A DNA stretch of 64,000 nucleotides from Streptomyces rimosus (lineage in GTDB: Bacteria; Actinomycetota; Actinomycetes; Streptomycetales; Streptomycetaceae): contig NZ_CP023688.1 of assembly GCF_008704655.1 (NCBI RefSeq), positions 8,187,001 through 8,251,000 of the forward strand, read 5' to 3'. The translations under genes and the position numbers were made by a program. Shown piece after piece: positions 7,412 through 15,921 of this stretch. The stretch's first letter is position 1. Each line of letters opens with the position of its first letter. The notes beneath the pieces were generated by a model. That model saw only the letters and a list, made by a program, of their open reading frames with translations, made no database searches and was not told where the DNA came from.

Positions 7412-9328
7412 TCAGCGCGCAGCGGTCGGCTCCGCCGCCTCGCGCACGGCGCGTTCCCGGGAGGTCTCCGCCTCCGCGAACTGGGTGCGGTACAGCTCCT
7501 CGTACCGCCCGCCCGCCGCGAGCAGCGCGTCGTGCGTGCCGCGTTCGACGATCCGGCCGTCCTCGACCACCAGGATCAGGTCGGCGGCCCGTACGGTCGA
7601 CAGCCGGTGGGCGATCACCACCGACGTACGGCCCTCCAGGGCCTCGGTCAGCGCCTCCTGGACCGCCGCCTCCGAGGTGTTGTCCAGGTGGGCGGTGGCC
7701 TCGTCCAGGATCACCACGCGCGGCCGGGCCAGCAGCAGGCGGGCGATGGTCAGCCGCTGCCGCTCACCGCCGGAGAGCCGGTAGCCGCGCTCGCCGACCA
7801 CCGTGTCCAGGCCCTCCGGCAGCGAGGCGATCAGGCCGTCCAGACGGGCGCGGCGCAGCGCGTCCCACAGGTCGTCCTCGCCCGCCTCCGGCCGGGCCAG
7901 CAGCAGGTTCGCGCGGATCGTCTCGTGGAAGAGGTGGCCGTCCTGGGTCACCATGCCGAGGGTGTCGCGGATCGAGTCGGCGCTCAGGTCGCGTACGTCC
8001 ACGCCGCCGAGCCGCACCGCGCCGGCGTCCGCGTCGTACAGCCGCGGCAGCAGTTGCGCGATGGTCGACTTGCCGGCGCCCGAGGAGCCGACCAGGGCGA
8101 CCATCCGGCCCGGCTCCACACGGAAGGAGACGTCGTGCAGCACCTCGGCGCCGCCCCTGGTGTCCAGGGTCGCCACCTCTTCGAGGGAGGCCAGGGAGAC
8201 CTTGTCGGCCGACGGGTAGCCGAAGCGCACGGAGTCGAACTCTACCGAGACCGGGCCCTCCGGCACCGCGCGGGCGTCCGGCTTCTCCTCGATCAGCGGC
8301 TTCAGGTCCAGCACCTCGAAGACCCGCTCGAAGCTGACCAGAGCGCTCATCACCTCGGTGTGCGCGCCGGACAGCGCCGTCAGCGGCGCGTACAGGCGGG
8401 TCAGCAGCAGGGCCAGCGACACGATGGAGCCCGCTTCGAGGTGGCCGCGCAGCGCCAGGAAGCCGCCGAGGCCGTAGACGACGGCCAGCGCGAGGGCGGA
8501 GACGAGGGTGAGCGCGGTGACGAAGTACGTCTGGACCATGGCGGTGCGCACCCCGATGTCGCGCACCCGCCGGGCCCGTGCGGCGAACTCCGCCGACTCG
8601 TGCGCCGGGCGGCCGAACAGCTTGATGAGGGTGGCGCCCGGCGCGGAGAACCGCTCGGTCATCTGGGTGCCCATCGCGGCGTTGTGGTCGGCCGCCTCCC
8701 GCCGCAGCCCGGCCAGCCGCCGTCCCACCCGGCGCGCGGGCAGGACGAACACCGGCAGCAGCACCAGCGCGATCAGCGTGATCTGCCACGACAGGCTCAG
8801 CATCACCACGAGCGTCAGCAGCAGCGTCACGACGTTGCCGACCACGCTGGACAGCGTGTCGCTGAACGCCCGCTGCGCGCCGATCACATCGTTGTTCAGG
8901 CGGCTGACCAGGGCTCCCGTACGGGTACGGGTGAAGAAGGCGACCGGCATCCGCTGCACGTGGTCGTAGACCGTGGTCCGCAGATCGAGGATCAGGCCCT
9001 CGCCGAGGCCCGCCGACAGCCGGCGCGTCAGCAGGCCCAGGCCCGCCTCCGCCACCGCGATGACGGCGATCAGCCCGGAGAGCCCGAGGACGGTACCGGG
9101 CGCCGCGCCGCCCACGATGCCGTCGACCACCCGTCCCGCGAGCACCGGCGTGACCACCGCGAGCATCGCGGTCACCGTGCTCAGCACCAGGAACCAGCCC
9201 AGCGCGCGGCGGTGCGGCCGCGCGAAGGCGGCGATGCGCCGCAGCGTCGCCCGGGAGAACGGGCGCCGGTCGCGCTGTGCGTTCATGGTGCTGTGCAGCG
9301 AGTGCCAGGCGGTGACTTCCATGTCCAT
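7412..9328 (-). CDS. ABC exporter, fused membrane and ATPase domains
   Basis: The 638-residue half-transporter has six membrane segments in its first 330 residues (type IV exporter fold). The ATPase domain follows, with Walker A GSSGAGKST, signature LSGGERQRL and Walker B VVILDEATAHLD. It should act as a dimer exporting a lipid, drug or peptide, or as a heterodimer with a partner not present here. The ATG at 9328 (MDMEV) has GGAGG eight bases upstream on its strand. About 70 bp upstream of the start is a MerR-type promoter with a 10-bp perfect inverted repeat in a 19-bp spacer. This suggests drug- or redox-inducible expression. It is transcribed alone. Confidence 0.92.
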   Translation of the reverse strand: MDMEVTAWHSLHSTMNAQRDRRPFSRATLRRIAAFARPHRRALGWFLVLSTVTAMLAVVTPVLAGRVVDGIVGGAAPGTVLGLSGLIAVIAVAEAGLGLLTRRLSAGLGEGLILDLRTTVYDHVQRMPVAFFTRTRTGALVSRLNNDVIGAQRAFSDTLSSVVGNVVTLLLTLVVMLSLSWQITLIALVLLPVFVLPARRVGRRLAGLRREAADHNAAMGTQMTERFSAPGATLIKLFGRPAHESAEFAARARRVRDIGVRTAMVQTYFVTALTLVSALALAVVYGLGGFLALRGHLEAGSIVSLALLLTRLYAPLTALSGAHTEVMSALVSFERVFEVLDLKPLIEEKPDARAVPEGPVSVEFDSVRFGYPSADKVSLASLEEVATLDTRGGAEVLHDVSFRVEPGRMVALVGSSGAGKSTIAQLLPRLYDADAGAVRLGGVDVRDLSADSIRDTLGMVTQDGHLFHETIRANLLLARPEAGEDDLWDALRRARLDGLIASLPEGLDTVVGERGYRLSGGERQRLTIARLLLARPRVVILDEATAHLDNTSEAAVQEALTEALEGRTSVVIAHRLSTVRAADLILVVEDGRIVERGTHDALLAAGGRYEELYRTQFAEAETSRERAVREAAEPTAAR

Positions 9329-9398
9329 CGCGGTCCTCCGGGGCGGCGTGGTCGGCAAGAGCGGGCCGCGCGGGCCGTACTGCCCGGCGACATGCCAG

Positions 9399-9429
9399 AA
9401 GCTATGACCTCAACCAATGTTGAGGTCAA
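9399..9429 (-). promoter_or_regulatory. MerR/SoxR-type promoter of the ABC exporter
   Basis: On the minus strand a -35 TTGACC (9424-9429) and a -10 TAGCTT (9399-9404) are separated by 19 bp, the over-long spacing typical of MerR-family promoters. The spacer holds a perfect 10-bp inverted repeat, TGACCTCAAC at 9405-9414 and GTTGAGGTCA at 9419-9428. The core CCTCAA...TTGAGG resembles SoxR boxes, but the inner bases differ. The exporter start is at 9328. No MerR-family gene is in the window. Confidence 0.75.
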
Positions 9430-9580
9430 GGGATTCCGTTGTCGGCGGGTCGGGAGCGGGGTGGTGCTCGGTTGGGGGGAGCCCAGGGGCGCGGTGTCCA
9501 GGGTGCGGTGTGCGGTCGTGTGAGCGCTCGGCGTACGGAGTGGCGCGTACACCCGGATGCGCGCCCCTCACCTGAGCCCG

Positions 9581-9638
9581 CGTCACCAGGTGCCCGTCCT
9601 CCTCAAGCCGTCACCCGGGTGCCCGCACCCCCTCAAGC
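9581..9638. repeat. Imperfect tandem repeat at the 3' end of the metal ATPase gene
   Basis: Two 28-30 bp units at about 9581-9608 and 9609-9638 share CGTCACC, GGTGCCCG and CCTCAAGC. The second overlaps the ATPase stop codon. This looks like a small local duplication of the gene's 3' end. Confidence 0.5.
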
Positions 9639-11720
9639 CGCCGCGGCCCGTCGCCAGGCCGAGGTGCGCAGGAGGCGTAGCCCGTTGAGGCCGACGAGGA
9701 CCGTCGAGCCTTCGTGGCCGAGTACTCCCAGTGGGAGTGGCAGGTGGCCGGTCAGGTCCCAGGTGACCAGTGCGCCGATGCATACGGATGCGATGACCAG
9801 GTTCTGCTCCACCAGGCGGCGTGCCCGGCGGGAGAGGGCTACGACGGTGGGTACCGCCCCGGCCTCGTCGCGTACCACCACCGCGTCGGCCGTCTCCAGG
9901 GCCAGGTCGGAGCCGACCCGGCCCATGGCGACGCCGCTGTGCGCGGCTGCCAGTGCGGGCGCGTCGTTCACGCCGTCGCCGACCATCAGCACCTTCGCCC
10001 CGCCGTCCTGCCAGGCGCGGACCGCGGTCACCTTGTCCTGCGGCAGCAAACCGGCCCGTACGTCCGTGACGCCGCACTCCTCGGCCGTACGGGCGGCGGC
10101 GCGGGCGTGGTCGCCGGTCAGCAGCGTCACGTCGGTGCCGGTCAGGCGGTGCAGCCGGGCCACCGCTTCGGGAGCGCCGGGGCGCAGTCGGTCGGTGACG
10201 GCCAGTACGGCGGCAGGCCGGGCGTCCACCAGTACGGCCACCGCGGTGTGACCGGCGGCCTCCACCTCCTCCACGCCGGCGCGCACCCCGCGCGCCAGCT
10301 CCTCGGCAAGCCCGTCCGCGCTCTCGTGCGCTCCCGCGCTCAGCAGCGCCGCCGGACTGCCGACCTGTACGACACGCCCCTCCACCACGGCGCGCACGCC
10401 GCGCCCCGGCATGGACGAGAACTCCCGCGCGTCGGGCACCCGCAGACCGCGTTCCTGTGCGGCGGCGACCACGGCGCGGGCCAGCGGGTGTTCGCTGGGC
10501 AGCTCCGCCGCGGCGGCGAGCGCGAGCGCCCGCCGCTCGTCCGCGCCGCCCAGCGCCCGCACCTCCGCGACCCGCGGCGCGCCTTCGGTGAGCGTGCCGG
10601 TCTTGTCCATCGCCACCCGCGTCACCGCGCCCAGCCCCTCCATCGCCACGGCCGACTTGACCAGGACGCCGTGCCGCCCGGCGGTGGCGATCGCGGACAG
10701 CAGCGGCGGCATGGTGGCCAGCACCACCGCGCACGGCGACGCCACGATCATGAAGGTCATGGCCCGCAGCAGGGTCGCGGTGAAGTCCGCGCCGAAGAGG
10801 AGCGGCAGCGCGAACAGCGCCAGGGTCACCAGCACCACTACGGCGGAGTAGCGCTGTTCGACCTTCTCGATGAAGACCTGGGTGGGCGCCTTGGTCCGGC
10901 CCGCCTCCTCGACCATCGCCACGATCCGGGCGATCGCCGACTCCGAGGCGTCCTTGCCGACCCGTATCCGCAGCGCGCCGGTGCCGTTCAGCGTCCCGGC
11001 GAACACCTCGTCGCCCGCGGTCTTGTCCACCGGCAGCGGCTCACCGGTGATGGTGGCCTGGTCCACCTCGCTCGCGCCGTCCAGCACCGTGCCGTCGGCG
11101 GGCAGTCGTTCCCCGGGGCGTACGAGGACGGTCTCGCCCACCCGCAGCGCGGCGGCCTCGACGGTCTCCTCCCGGCCGTCGGCCGTCAGCCGTACGGCGG
11201 TCGAGGGCGCGAGGTCGAGCAAGCCGCGCACGGAGTCCTCGGTTCGCCGGGTGGCCAGGGCCTCCAGCGCACCCGAGACCGCGAAGATCACGATCAGCAG
11301 GCCGCCGTCCAGGAACTGCCCGATCGCCGCAGCGCCGACCGCCGCCACGACCATCAGCAGATCGACGTCCAGGGTCCGTTCGCGCAGCGCCCGCAGACCC
11401 GCGAGGCCGGGCTCCCAGCCGCCGGCCGCGTAACACACCGCGTACAGCGGACCCCATGTCCAGGCCGGGGCGCCCGTCAGGTCGAGGGGAAAGGCCAGCA
11501 GGAAGGTGAGCGCGGCGAGGGCGGCCCAGCGCACCTCCGGCAGGGCGAAGAGCCGGCCGCGGCGCGGGGGAGGGGGCGGTGGCGCCGTGGCAGGGGCCGT
11601 GGCAGGGGTGGGCACGGAGATCGGTGCGGTGGCCGGTGCGGGGGTGTCGGCCGTGGTGGGTGCGCCGGTGGGAGCCGTCGGTGACGGGTGCGTACGGCCG
11701 TGACGGGACGTGGACGTCAT
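9633..11720 (-). CDS. P1B-type metal-transporting ATPase, P1B-4 (cobalt/iron/zinc) class
   Basis: The 695-residue pump has a TGEP actuator motif, the phosphorylated Asp in DKTGTLTEG (residue 372) and a GDGVNDAPAL hinge. The class is set by SPC in membrane helix 4 (VASPCAVVL) and HEGSTVLVGLN in the last helices, as in CoaT/CtpD-type P1B-4 pumps. These export Co2+, Fe2+ or Zn2+. There is no N-terminal heavy-metal-associated domain; the first 60 residues are a Thr/Ala/Pro-rich tail. The ATG at 11720 is preferred over an upstream open stretch. The gene is divergent from an ArsR/SmtB regulator with an operator between them, so it is presumably metal-induced. Confidence 0.92.
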   Translation of the reverse strand: MTSTSRHGRTHPSPTAPTGAPTTADTPAPATAPISVPTPATAPATAPPPPPPRRGRLFALPEVRWAALAALTFLLAFPLDLTGAPAWTWGPLYAVCYAAGGWEPGLAGLRALRERTLDVDLLMVVAAVGAAAIGQFLDGGLLIVIFAVSGALEALATRRTEDSVRGLLDLAPSTAVRLTADGREETVEAAALRVGETVLVRPGERLPADGTVLDGASEVDQATITGEPLPVDKTAGDEVFAGTLNGTGALRIRVGKDASESAIARIVAMVEEAGRTKAPTQVFIEKVEQRYSAVVVLVTLALFALPLLFGADFTATLLRAMTFMIVASPCAVVLATMPPLLSAIATAGRHGVLVKSAVAMEGLGAVTRVAMDKTGTLTEGAPRVAEVRALGGADERRALALAAAAELPSEHPLARAVVAAAQERGLRVPDAREFSSMPGRGVRAVVEGRVVQVGSPAALLSAGAHESADGLAEELARGVRAGVEEVEAAGHTAVAVLVDARPAAVLAVTDRLRPGAPEAVARLHRLTGTDVTLLTGDHARAAARTAEECGVTDVRAGLLPQDKVTAVRAWQDGGAKVLMVGDGVNDAPALAAAHSGVAMGRVGSDLALETADAVVVRDEAGAVPTVVALSRRARRLVEQNLVIASVCIGALVTWDLTGHLPLPLGVLGHEGSTVLVGLNGLRLLRTSAWRRAAAA

Positions 11721-11774
11721 GCGGTGACCTCTGGGGCGGGGAGGGAGCGGGGGACCCGCACACCATAACCGAAC

Positions 11775-11794
11775 ACATGAAGATGTCTTCAAGT
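11775..11794. promoter_or_regulatory. ArsR/SmtB-type operator between metal ATPase and regulator genes
   Basis: ACATGAAGA and TCTTCAAGT flank a 2-bp centre; eight of the nine arm positions pair. The TGAAGA/TCTTCA core is perfect. The layout fits an ArsR/SmtB dimer site. It lies 55 bp from the ATPase start (11720) and 25 bp from the regulator start (11819). Confidence 0.7.
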
Positions 11795-11818
11795 GTTGCC
11801 GAAGATACGATGAGGCGT

Positions 11819-12298
11819 ATGGGACACGGAGTCGACGGCAGGACCACACCGGCAGCGCATCTGGACGCGGACGCCGCCGCGACCATCGCCGCCACCCTTC
11901 AGGCGCTGGCCACCCCGTCGCGGCTGATGATCCTCACCCGGCTGCGGCAGGGGCCCTGCCCGGTGGGCGAGCTGGCCGACGCGGTCGGCATGGAGCAGTC
12001 GGCGGTCTCCCACCAGCTGCGGCTGCTGCGGGCGCTGGGCCTGGTCACCGGCTCCCGCCGGGGCCGCCGGATCGTCTACAGCCTCTACGACACCCACGTC
12101 GCCCAGCTCCTCGACGAGGCCATCTACCACATCGAGCACCTGCGGCTCGGCGCCCGCGACCTGCCCGAAGCGGCGGAGACGGACGGGGAGGAAGAGGCGG
12201 GGGAGAGGGAAGAGGCCGCCGGGGCGGCAAGGGGCGGTGCGGCGGGCGCGGCCGCCCGGACCCGCGCCGGAGCCGAGGTGAAGCCCCTCAGCCGCTGA
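11819..12298 (+). CDS. ArsR/SmtB-family metal-sensing repressor
   Basis: The 159-residue protein has the winged helix of the family: TPSRLMILTRLRQGPCPVGE, then recognition helix MEQSAVSHQLRLLRALGLV and the wing RRGRRIVYSLYD. The C-terminal 50 residues are a low-complexity Glu/Ala/Gly tail. A His pair around IYHIEHLRL in the last helix is where alpha-5 type sensors (NmtR, SmtB) bind metal. The start is uncertain. ATG 11819 is used, 11810 is possible, and neither has a clear ribosome binding site. It is divergent from the P1B-4 ATPase, so it is the likely repressor of that pump and of itself. Confidence 0.87.
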   Translation: MGHGVDGRTTPAAHLDADAAATIAATLQALATPSRLMILTRLRQGPCPVGELADAVGMEQSAVSHQLRLLRALGLVTGSRRGRRIVYSLYDTHVAQLLDEAIYHIEHLRLGARDLPEAAETDGEEEAGEREEAAGAARGGAAGAAARTRAGAEVKPLSR

Positions 12299-12472
12299 CC
12301 CGTACGGAGCCGTTCAGCCGCTGCCTGCGCGGACCGGCTCGGCAACTGCCCGCACGGACCGGCTCACGGACCGGCTCGTCCGCTGCCCCGCACGAAACCC
12401 TGCCCGGCGTACGCGCCCACGCCTCCGCCCCGCGTACGCACCCCGCCCCGCGCCCCGCATACGCGCCCGCGC
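12299..12472. repeat. Short direct repeats in a convergent intergenic gap
   Basis: CGGACCGGCTC occurs three times (12330-12340, 12355-12365, 12367-12377). It is followed by a C-rich stretch with repeated CGTACGC-like words. The gap lies between the stops of the convergent arsR-type and NDH-2 genes. No gene was seen. Confidence 0.5.
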
Positions 12473-13828
12473 TCACCCCGTCCCGTGCGCCGCCAGCCGC
12501 TCCCGTACGTCCTCCTGCGACAGATACACATCGGTCCGCTCGAAGTCCCGCAGCGTCGCGGGCTTCTCCGCCTGGAAGCCGGTCCGTACGAAGTCGTCCC
12601 CGGCGGTGGCGTTGATCAGCCAGTTCGCGACGGTACGGAACCTGGCGACGCCGGTGCGCAGCGCCAGCAGGTGGTAGCCGCGCGCCGCCACCTGGGCGGG
12701 CAGCCCGGTCAGCTCGTACCCCATCGGCTTGGACACCGCGTCGATGCCGCCGAGGTCTACGACCAGGCCGAGGTCCTTGTGCCGGTACGGCGTGCGCGGC
12801 GCCCCGCGCAGCCCGGCGATGATGTTGCGCGCCGCGTGCTTGCCCTGCCGCGAGGCGTGCTGCGCGGTGGGCGGGCAGACCGCGCCCCCGCCCTTCTCCA
12901 GGTCCGGTACGGCCGCCGCGTCACCGCAGGCCAGCACGTCCGGCATGCCCGGTACGGTCAGGTCCGCGTCCACGACGAGCCGGCCCCGTACGGTCTCCGC
13001 GCCGAGCGTGCCGATGAGCGGGGACGCCGCCACGCCCGCGGTCCAGATCAGCGTCCGGCACGGCAGTACCCGCCCGTCCGTGAACTCCACGGTGTCCTCG
13101 GTGACCTCGGCGACCGACACGCCGAGCGACACCTCCGTGCCGCGCCGCCGCATCAGCTCCAGCGCCTTCTGCCCGAGCCGTTCGCCCAGCTCGGGCATCA
13201 GCTTCGGCGCGATGTCGATGAGGTGCCACTTGATCTGGGTCGGGTCCAGGCGCGGATAGCGCTTCGCGGCGGCGCTGGTCAGCCGCTGGAGGTAGGCGAC
13301 CGTCTCGGTGCCCGCGTACCCGCCGCCCACGACGACGAACTGGAGCCGCGCCGCCCGCTCCTCCGGGTCCGTCGAGGCCGCGGCGATGTCGAGCTGGGCG
13401 ATGACGTGGTCGCGGATGTACGCGGCCTCGGCCAGCGTCTTCATGCCGCGCGCGTGGTCCGTCAGCCCGGGGATGTCGAAGGTGCGGGTGATGCTGCCCG
13501 GCGTCAGCACCAGACGGTCGTAGCGGACGTCCGTGGTCTCGCCGGTGATCAGCCGTACGACGCAGACCTTCGCCGCGGTGTCGATGCCGATCACCCCGCC
13601 GGGCACCAGGCGCGTCCGGCGCAGGATCCGCCGCAGGGAGGGGGCGATCGACTGCGGGGTGACCACGCCGGCGGCGACATGCGGCAGCAGCGGCAGGTAC
13701 AGCTCGTAGTTGTTGGGCGTGACGAGCACGATCTCGGCCGTCTCCGCGGACAGGCTGTGCTCCAGGCCCCGCGCGCACTCCACTCCGGCGAAGCCGCCGC
13801 CCACGATCAGGACTCTGGGTCGTTCCAT
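12473..13828 (-). CDS. Type II NADH dehydrogenase / NAD(P)/FAD-dependent oxidoreductase
   Basis: The 451-residue flavoprotein has an N-terminal FAD motif VLIVGGGFAGVECA. A second dinucleotide fold is marked by FVVVGGGYAGTETV (about residue 170), which binds NADH. The third conserved region is DVLACGDAAAVPD. This pattern is that of single-subunit non-proton-pumping NADH:quinone oxidoreductases on the inner membrane face. The C-terminal region around RTVANWLIN may help attach it to the membrane. ATG 13828 is chosen because homology begins at MERPRVLIVGG; the open frame continues 17 codons upstream. It converges on the arsR-type gene. Confidence 0.88.
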   Translation of the reverse strand: MERPRVLIVGGGFAGVECARGLEHSLSAETAEIVLVTPNNYELYLPLLPHVAAGVVTPQSIAPSLRRILRRTRLVPGGVIGIDTAAKVCVVRLITGETTDVRYDRLVLTPGSITRTFDIPGLTDHARGMKTLAEAAYIRDHVIAQLDIAAASTDPEERAARLQFVVVGGGYAGTETVAYLQRLTSAAAKRYPRLDPTQIKWHLIDIAPKLMPELGERLGQKALELMRRRGTEVSLGVSVAEVTEDTVEFTDGRVLPCRTLIWTAGVAASPLIGTLGAETVRGRLVVDADLTVPGMPDVLACGDAAAVPDLEKGGGAVCPPTAQHASRQGKHAARNIIAGLRGAPRTPYRHKDLGLVVDLGGIDAVSKPMGYELTGLPAQVAARGYHLLALRTGVARFRTVANWLINATAGDDFVRTGFQAEKPATLRDFERTDVYLSQEDVRERLAAHGTG

Positions 13829-13966
13829 GACGCGTCCTCGCCTCTGTCGGCAGCTGTGTCGGCTCCCGGCCACGCTCACACGCGGCGGCGGGGCCCGCCA
13901 CCGCGCCCGCCGGGTGCTTCCTGCGACCGGGTGAGAAACCGGGGTGCCGGAGGGTGCTCCACCGGG

Positions 13967-14515
13967 TCAGCGATGGTCCCGGTGCGTGGGCCGTGGACGA
14001 CCGGTGCGGGCGAAGTGCGGCAGGGAGATGCCGCCGCGGTGCGGGCCCGCGCCGGTGCCCGGCCGTACGAACAGGGTGACGGTGACGCCCTCGGTGAAGC
14101 CGTGGCGGCGCATCAGCGCGGCCGACGCGGTGTTGTTCACCTCGACGTCGGTGACCACCGACGAGGCACCCGCCGCGGTCAGCGCGGCGCAGCAGTCCTC
14201 GACCAGCCGGCCGGCCACGCCGCGACCCTGGAAGTCCGGGTCCACCGCGATCCACTCCAGATACCCCCAGTCCTCGCGCTGCTCGAAGGTCATCGAGCCG
14301 AGGACGAACCCGGCGAGCCGCTCACCGGCCAGGGCGACCCGGCAGGCGGGCACGGACGCGTCGAGGTGGGTGGCGATGGCGGTCAGCGACCAGCCGGTGT
14401 ACGGCATGGCGTCGGTGTCGTAGACGCGGGAACCCAGCTCCAGCACGGCCGGAAGGTGTTCGGGCAGCAGCGGGCGCAGAGTGATCTCGGGGCCGTGCGG
14501 AGGCGGGGTGGTCAT
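13967..14515 (-). CDS. GNAT-family N-acetyltransferase
   Basis: The 182-residue protein has the acetyl-CoA-binding motif DPDFQGRGVAGRLVEDC (about residues 92-108) and the C-terminal MRRHGFTEGVTVTLFVRPG strands of the GNAT fold. Members acetylate amines on proteins, antibiotics or metabolites. The substrate cannot be told. It sits upstream of the NDH-2 gene on the same strand and is divergent from the ArsB/NhaD-type permease, with a 119-bp shared promoter gap. Confidence 0.87.
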   Translation of the reverse strand: MTTPPPHGPEITLRPLLPEHLPAVLELGSRVYDTDAMPYTGWSLTAIATHLDASVPACRVALAGERLAGFVLGSMTFEQREDWGYLEWIAVDPDFQGRGVAGRLVEDCCAALTAAGASSVVTDVEVNNTASAALMRRHGFTEGVTVTLFVRPGTGAGPHRGGISLPHFARTGRPRPTHRDHR

Positions 14516-14634
14516 GGCCGGGGCTCCTTCCGGAGGGGGCGCGGGGCGGGTTCCGAGGCGCGCCTCACTGTGTTACGAATCCACCCTAAGTGGGGCGATA
14601 TCGGGTCGCGGACCGGCCCCTGTAGTTTGCGGGG

Positions 14635-15921
14635 GTGAGCACCACCGTCGCCGAGATCCTGTCCCTCCTGCTGCTGGTCTGCGTCCTGGTCTTCGCCGTA
14701 CGGAGGCCGGGCGGCGCCCCCGAGGCCGTCGTGGCCGTACCGGCTGCGGGCCTGCTCGTGGTGGCCGGTGCCGTGTCGCCGTCCGCCGCCTGGCAGCAGG
14801 TGCACACGCTGCTGCCGGTCGTCGGCTTCCTGGCCGCCGTACTGGTGCTGGCGCATCTGTGCGCGCGCGAAGGGCTCTTCGAGGCGGCCGGGGCGGCCCT
14901 GGCGCGGCGCTGCGCGGGGCGCCCGCGGCTGCTGCTGGCCGGTGTCTTCGTGCTCGCCGCCGCGGTCACCGCGGTGCTCAGCCTGGACGCGACGGTGGTG
15001 CTGCTCACGCCGGTGATCGTGGCCACCGCCGCGCACGCCCGCGCCCGCGCCCGGCCCCACCTGTACGCCTGCGCCCATCTGGCGAACTCCGCCTCGCTGC
15101 TGCTGCCCGTCTCCAACCTCACCAACCTGCTGGCGCTCGGCGCCGCCGGACTGTCCTTCACGCGCTTCGCCGCCCTGATGGCGCTGCCGTGGGTGGTGGC
15201 GGTGGTCTTCGAGTACGTGGTGTTCCGGCGGTTCTTCGGGGCGGAGCTGCGGGAGGACGCCGGGGACGGAGCGCCGCGGACGGGTACGGCCGGCGACGGG
15301 GACACCCCGGACCCTCCGCCGCTGCCCGTCTTCGCGCTCGTGGTCCTCTCGCTCACGCTCGCCGGATTCGTGGTCACCTCGTTCGCCGGGCTGAACCCGG
15401 CCTGGGCGGCGCTGGCCGGCGTACTGGTCCTCGGGATACGCGCGCTCGCGCGCCGGGAGACCACCGTGACCGGCGTCGTGGGCGCGGCCAAACCGTTCTT
15501 CTGCCTCTTCGTGCTGGCCCTGGGCATCGTGGTGCAGGCGGTCGTGGACAACGGCCTGGGCGACGCCGTCGACCGGCTGCTGCCCGCGGGCTCCTCGCTG
15601 CCCGCGCTCCTCGGTGTGGCCGCGTTCGCCGCGCTGCTCGCCAACGTCATCAACAACCTGCCCGCGGTACTGGCCCTGCTGCCGGTCGCGGCGCACGGCG
15701 GCGCCGGCCCCGTGCTCGCGGTGCTGATCGGCGTGAACCTCGGCCCGAACCTGACATACGTCGGCTCGCTGGCCACGCTCCTGTGGCGGCGCACCCTCCA
15801 GGACCGCGGCAACGCCCCGGACGTGGGCACCTTCACCCGGCTCGGCCTGCTGACCGTACCGGCGGGGCTGGTCCTGTCGACGCTGGCGCTGTGGGGGGCT
15901 TTGCAGGTCATCGGCGCCTAG
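14635..15921 (+). CDS. ArsB/NhaD-type (IT superfamily) membrane transporter
   Basis: The 428-residue protein is strongly hydrophobic, with about 10-11 membrane segments and the family's conserved loops SLDATVVLLTPV, LLPVSNLTNLLAL and NVINNLPAVLALLPV. These belong to the ArsB/NhaD ion-transporter fold, whose members export arsenite or exchange Na+/H+ or dicarboxylates. No arsenic-resistance genes are adjacent, so the substrate is open. It starts at GTG 14635. The stop overlaps the stop of the opposing kinase gene (CTAG shared at 15918-15921). Confidence 0.87.
   Translation: MSTTVAEILSLLLLVCVLVFAVRRPGGAPEAVVAVPAAGLLVVAGAVSPSAAWQQVHTLLPVVGFLAAVLVLAHLCAREGLFEAAGAALARRCAGRPRLLLAGVFVLAAAVTAVLSLDATVVLLTPVIVATAAHARARARPHLYACAHLANSASLLLPVSNLTNLLALGAAGLSFTRFAALMALPWVVAVVFEYVVFRRFFGAELREDAGDGAPRTGTAGDGDTPDPPPLPVFALVVLSLTLAGFVVTSFAGLNPAWAALAGVLVLGIRALARRETTVTGVVGAAKPFFCLFVLALGIVVQAVVDNGLGDAVDRLLPAGSSLPALLGVAAFAALLANVINNLPAVLALLPVAAHGGAGPVLAVLIGVNLGPNLTYVGSLATLLWRRTLQDRGNAPDVGTFTRLGLLTVPAGLVLSTLALWGALQVIGA

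Noticed and set aside
9405..9428. True SoxR box
   Set aside because: The outer CCTCAA/TTGAGG matches, but the inner bases differ from known SoxR boxes; called MerR-type only.
12299..12472. CRISPR-like array from the CGGACCGGCTC repeats
   Set aside because: Only three 11-bp copies at irregular spacing, no cas genes, no spacers; simple repeat.
12485..14638. Plus-strand frame of 717 codons over NDH-2 and GNAT genes
   Set aside because: Composition (Arg/Gln/His-rich) and lack of any motif mark it as a shadow of the minus-strand genes.
15918..15921. Frameshift as the cause of the truncated kinase ATPase domain
   Set aside because: No alternative frame downstream continues a HATPase domain; the region beyond is the well-conserved end of the opposing permease.
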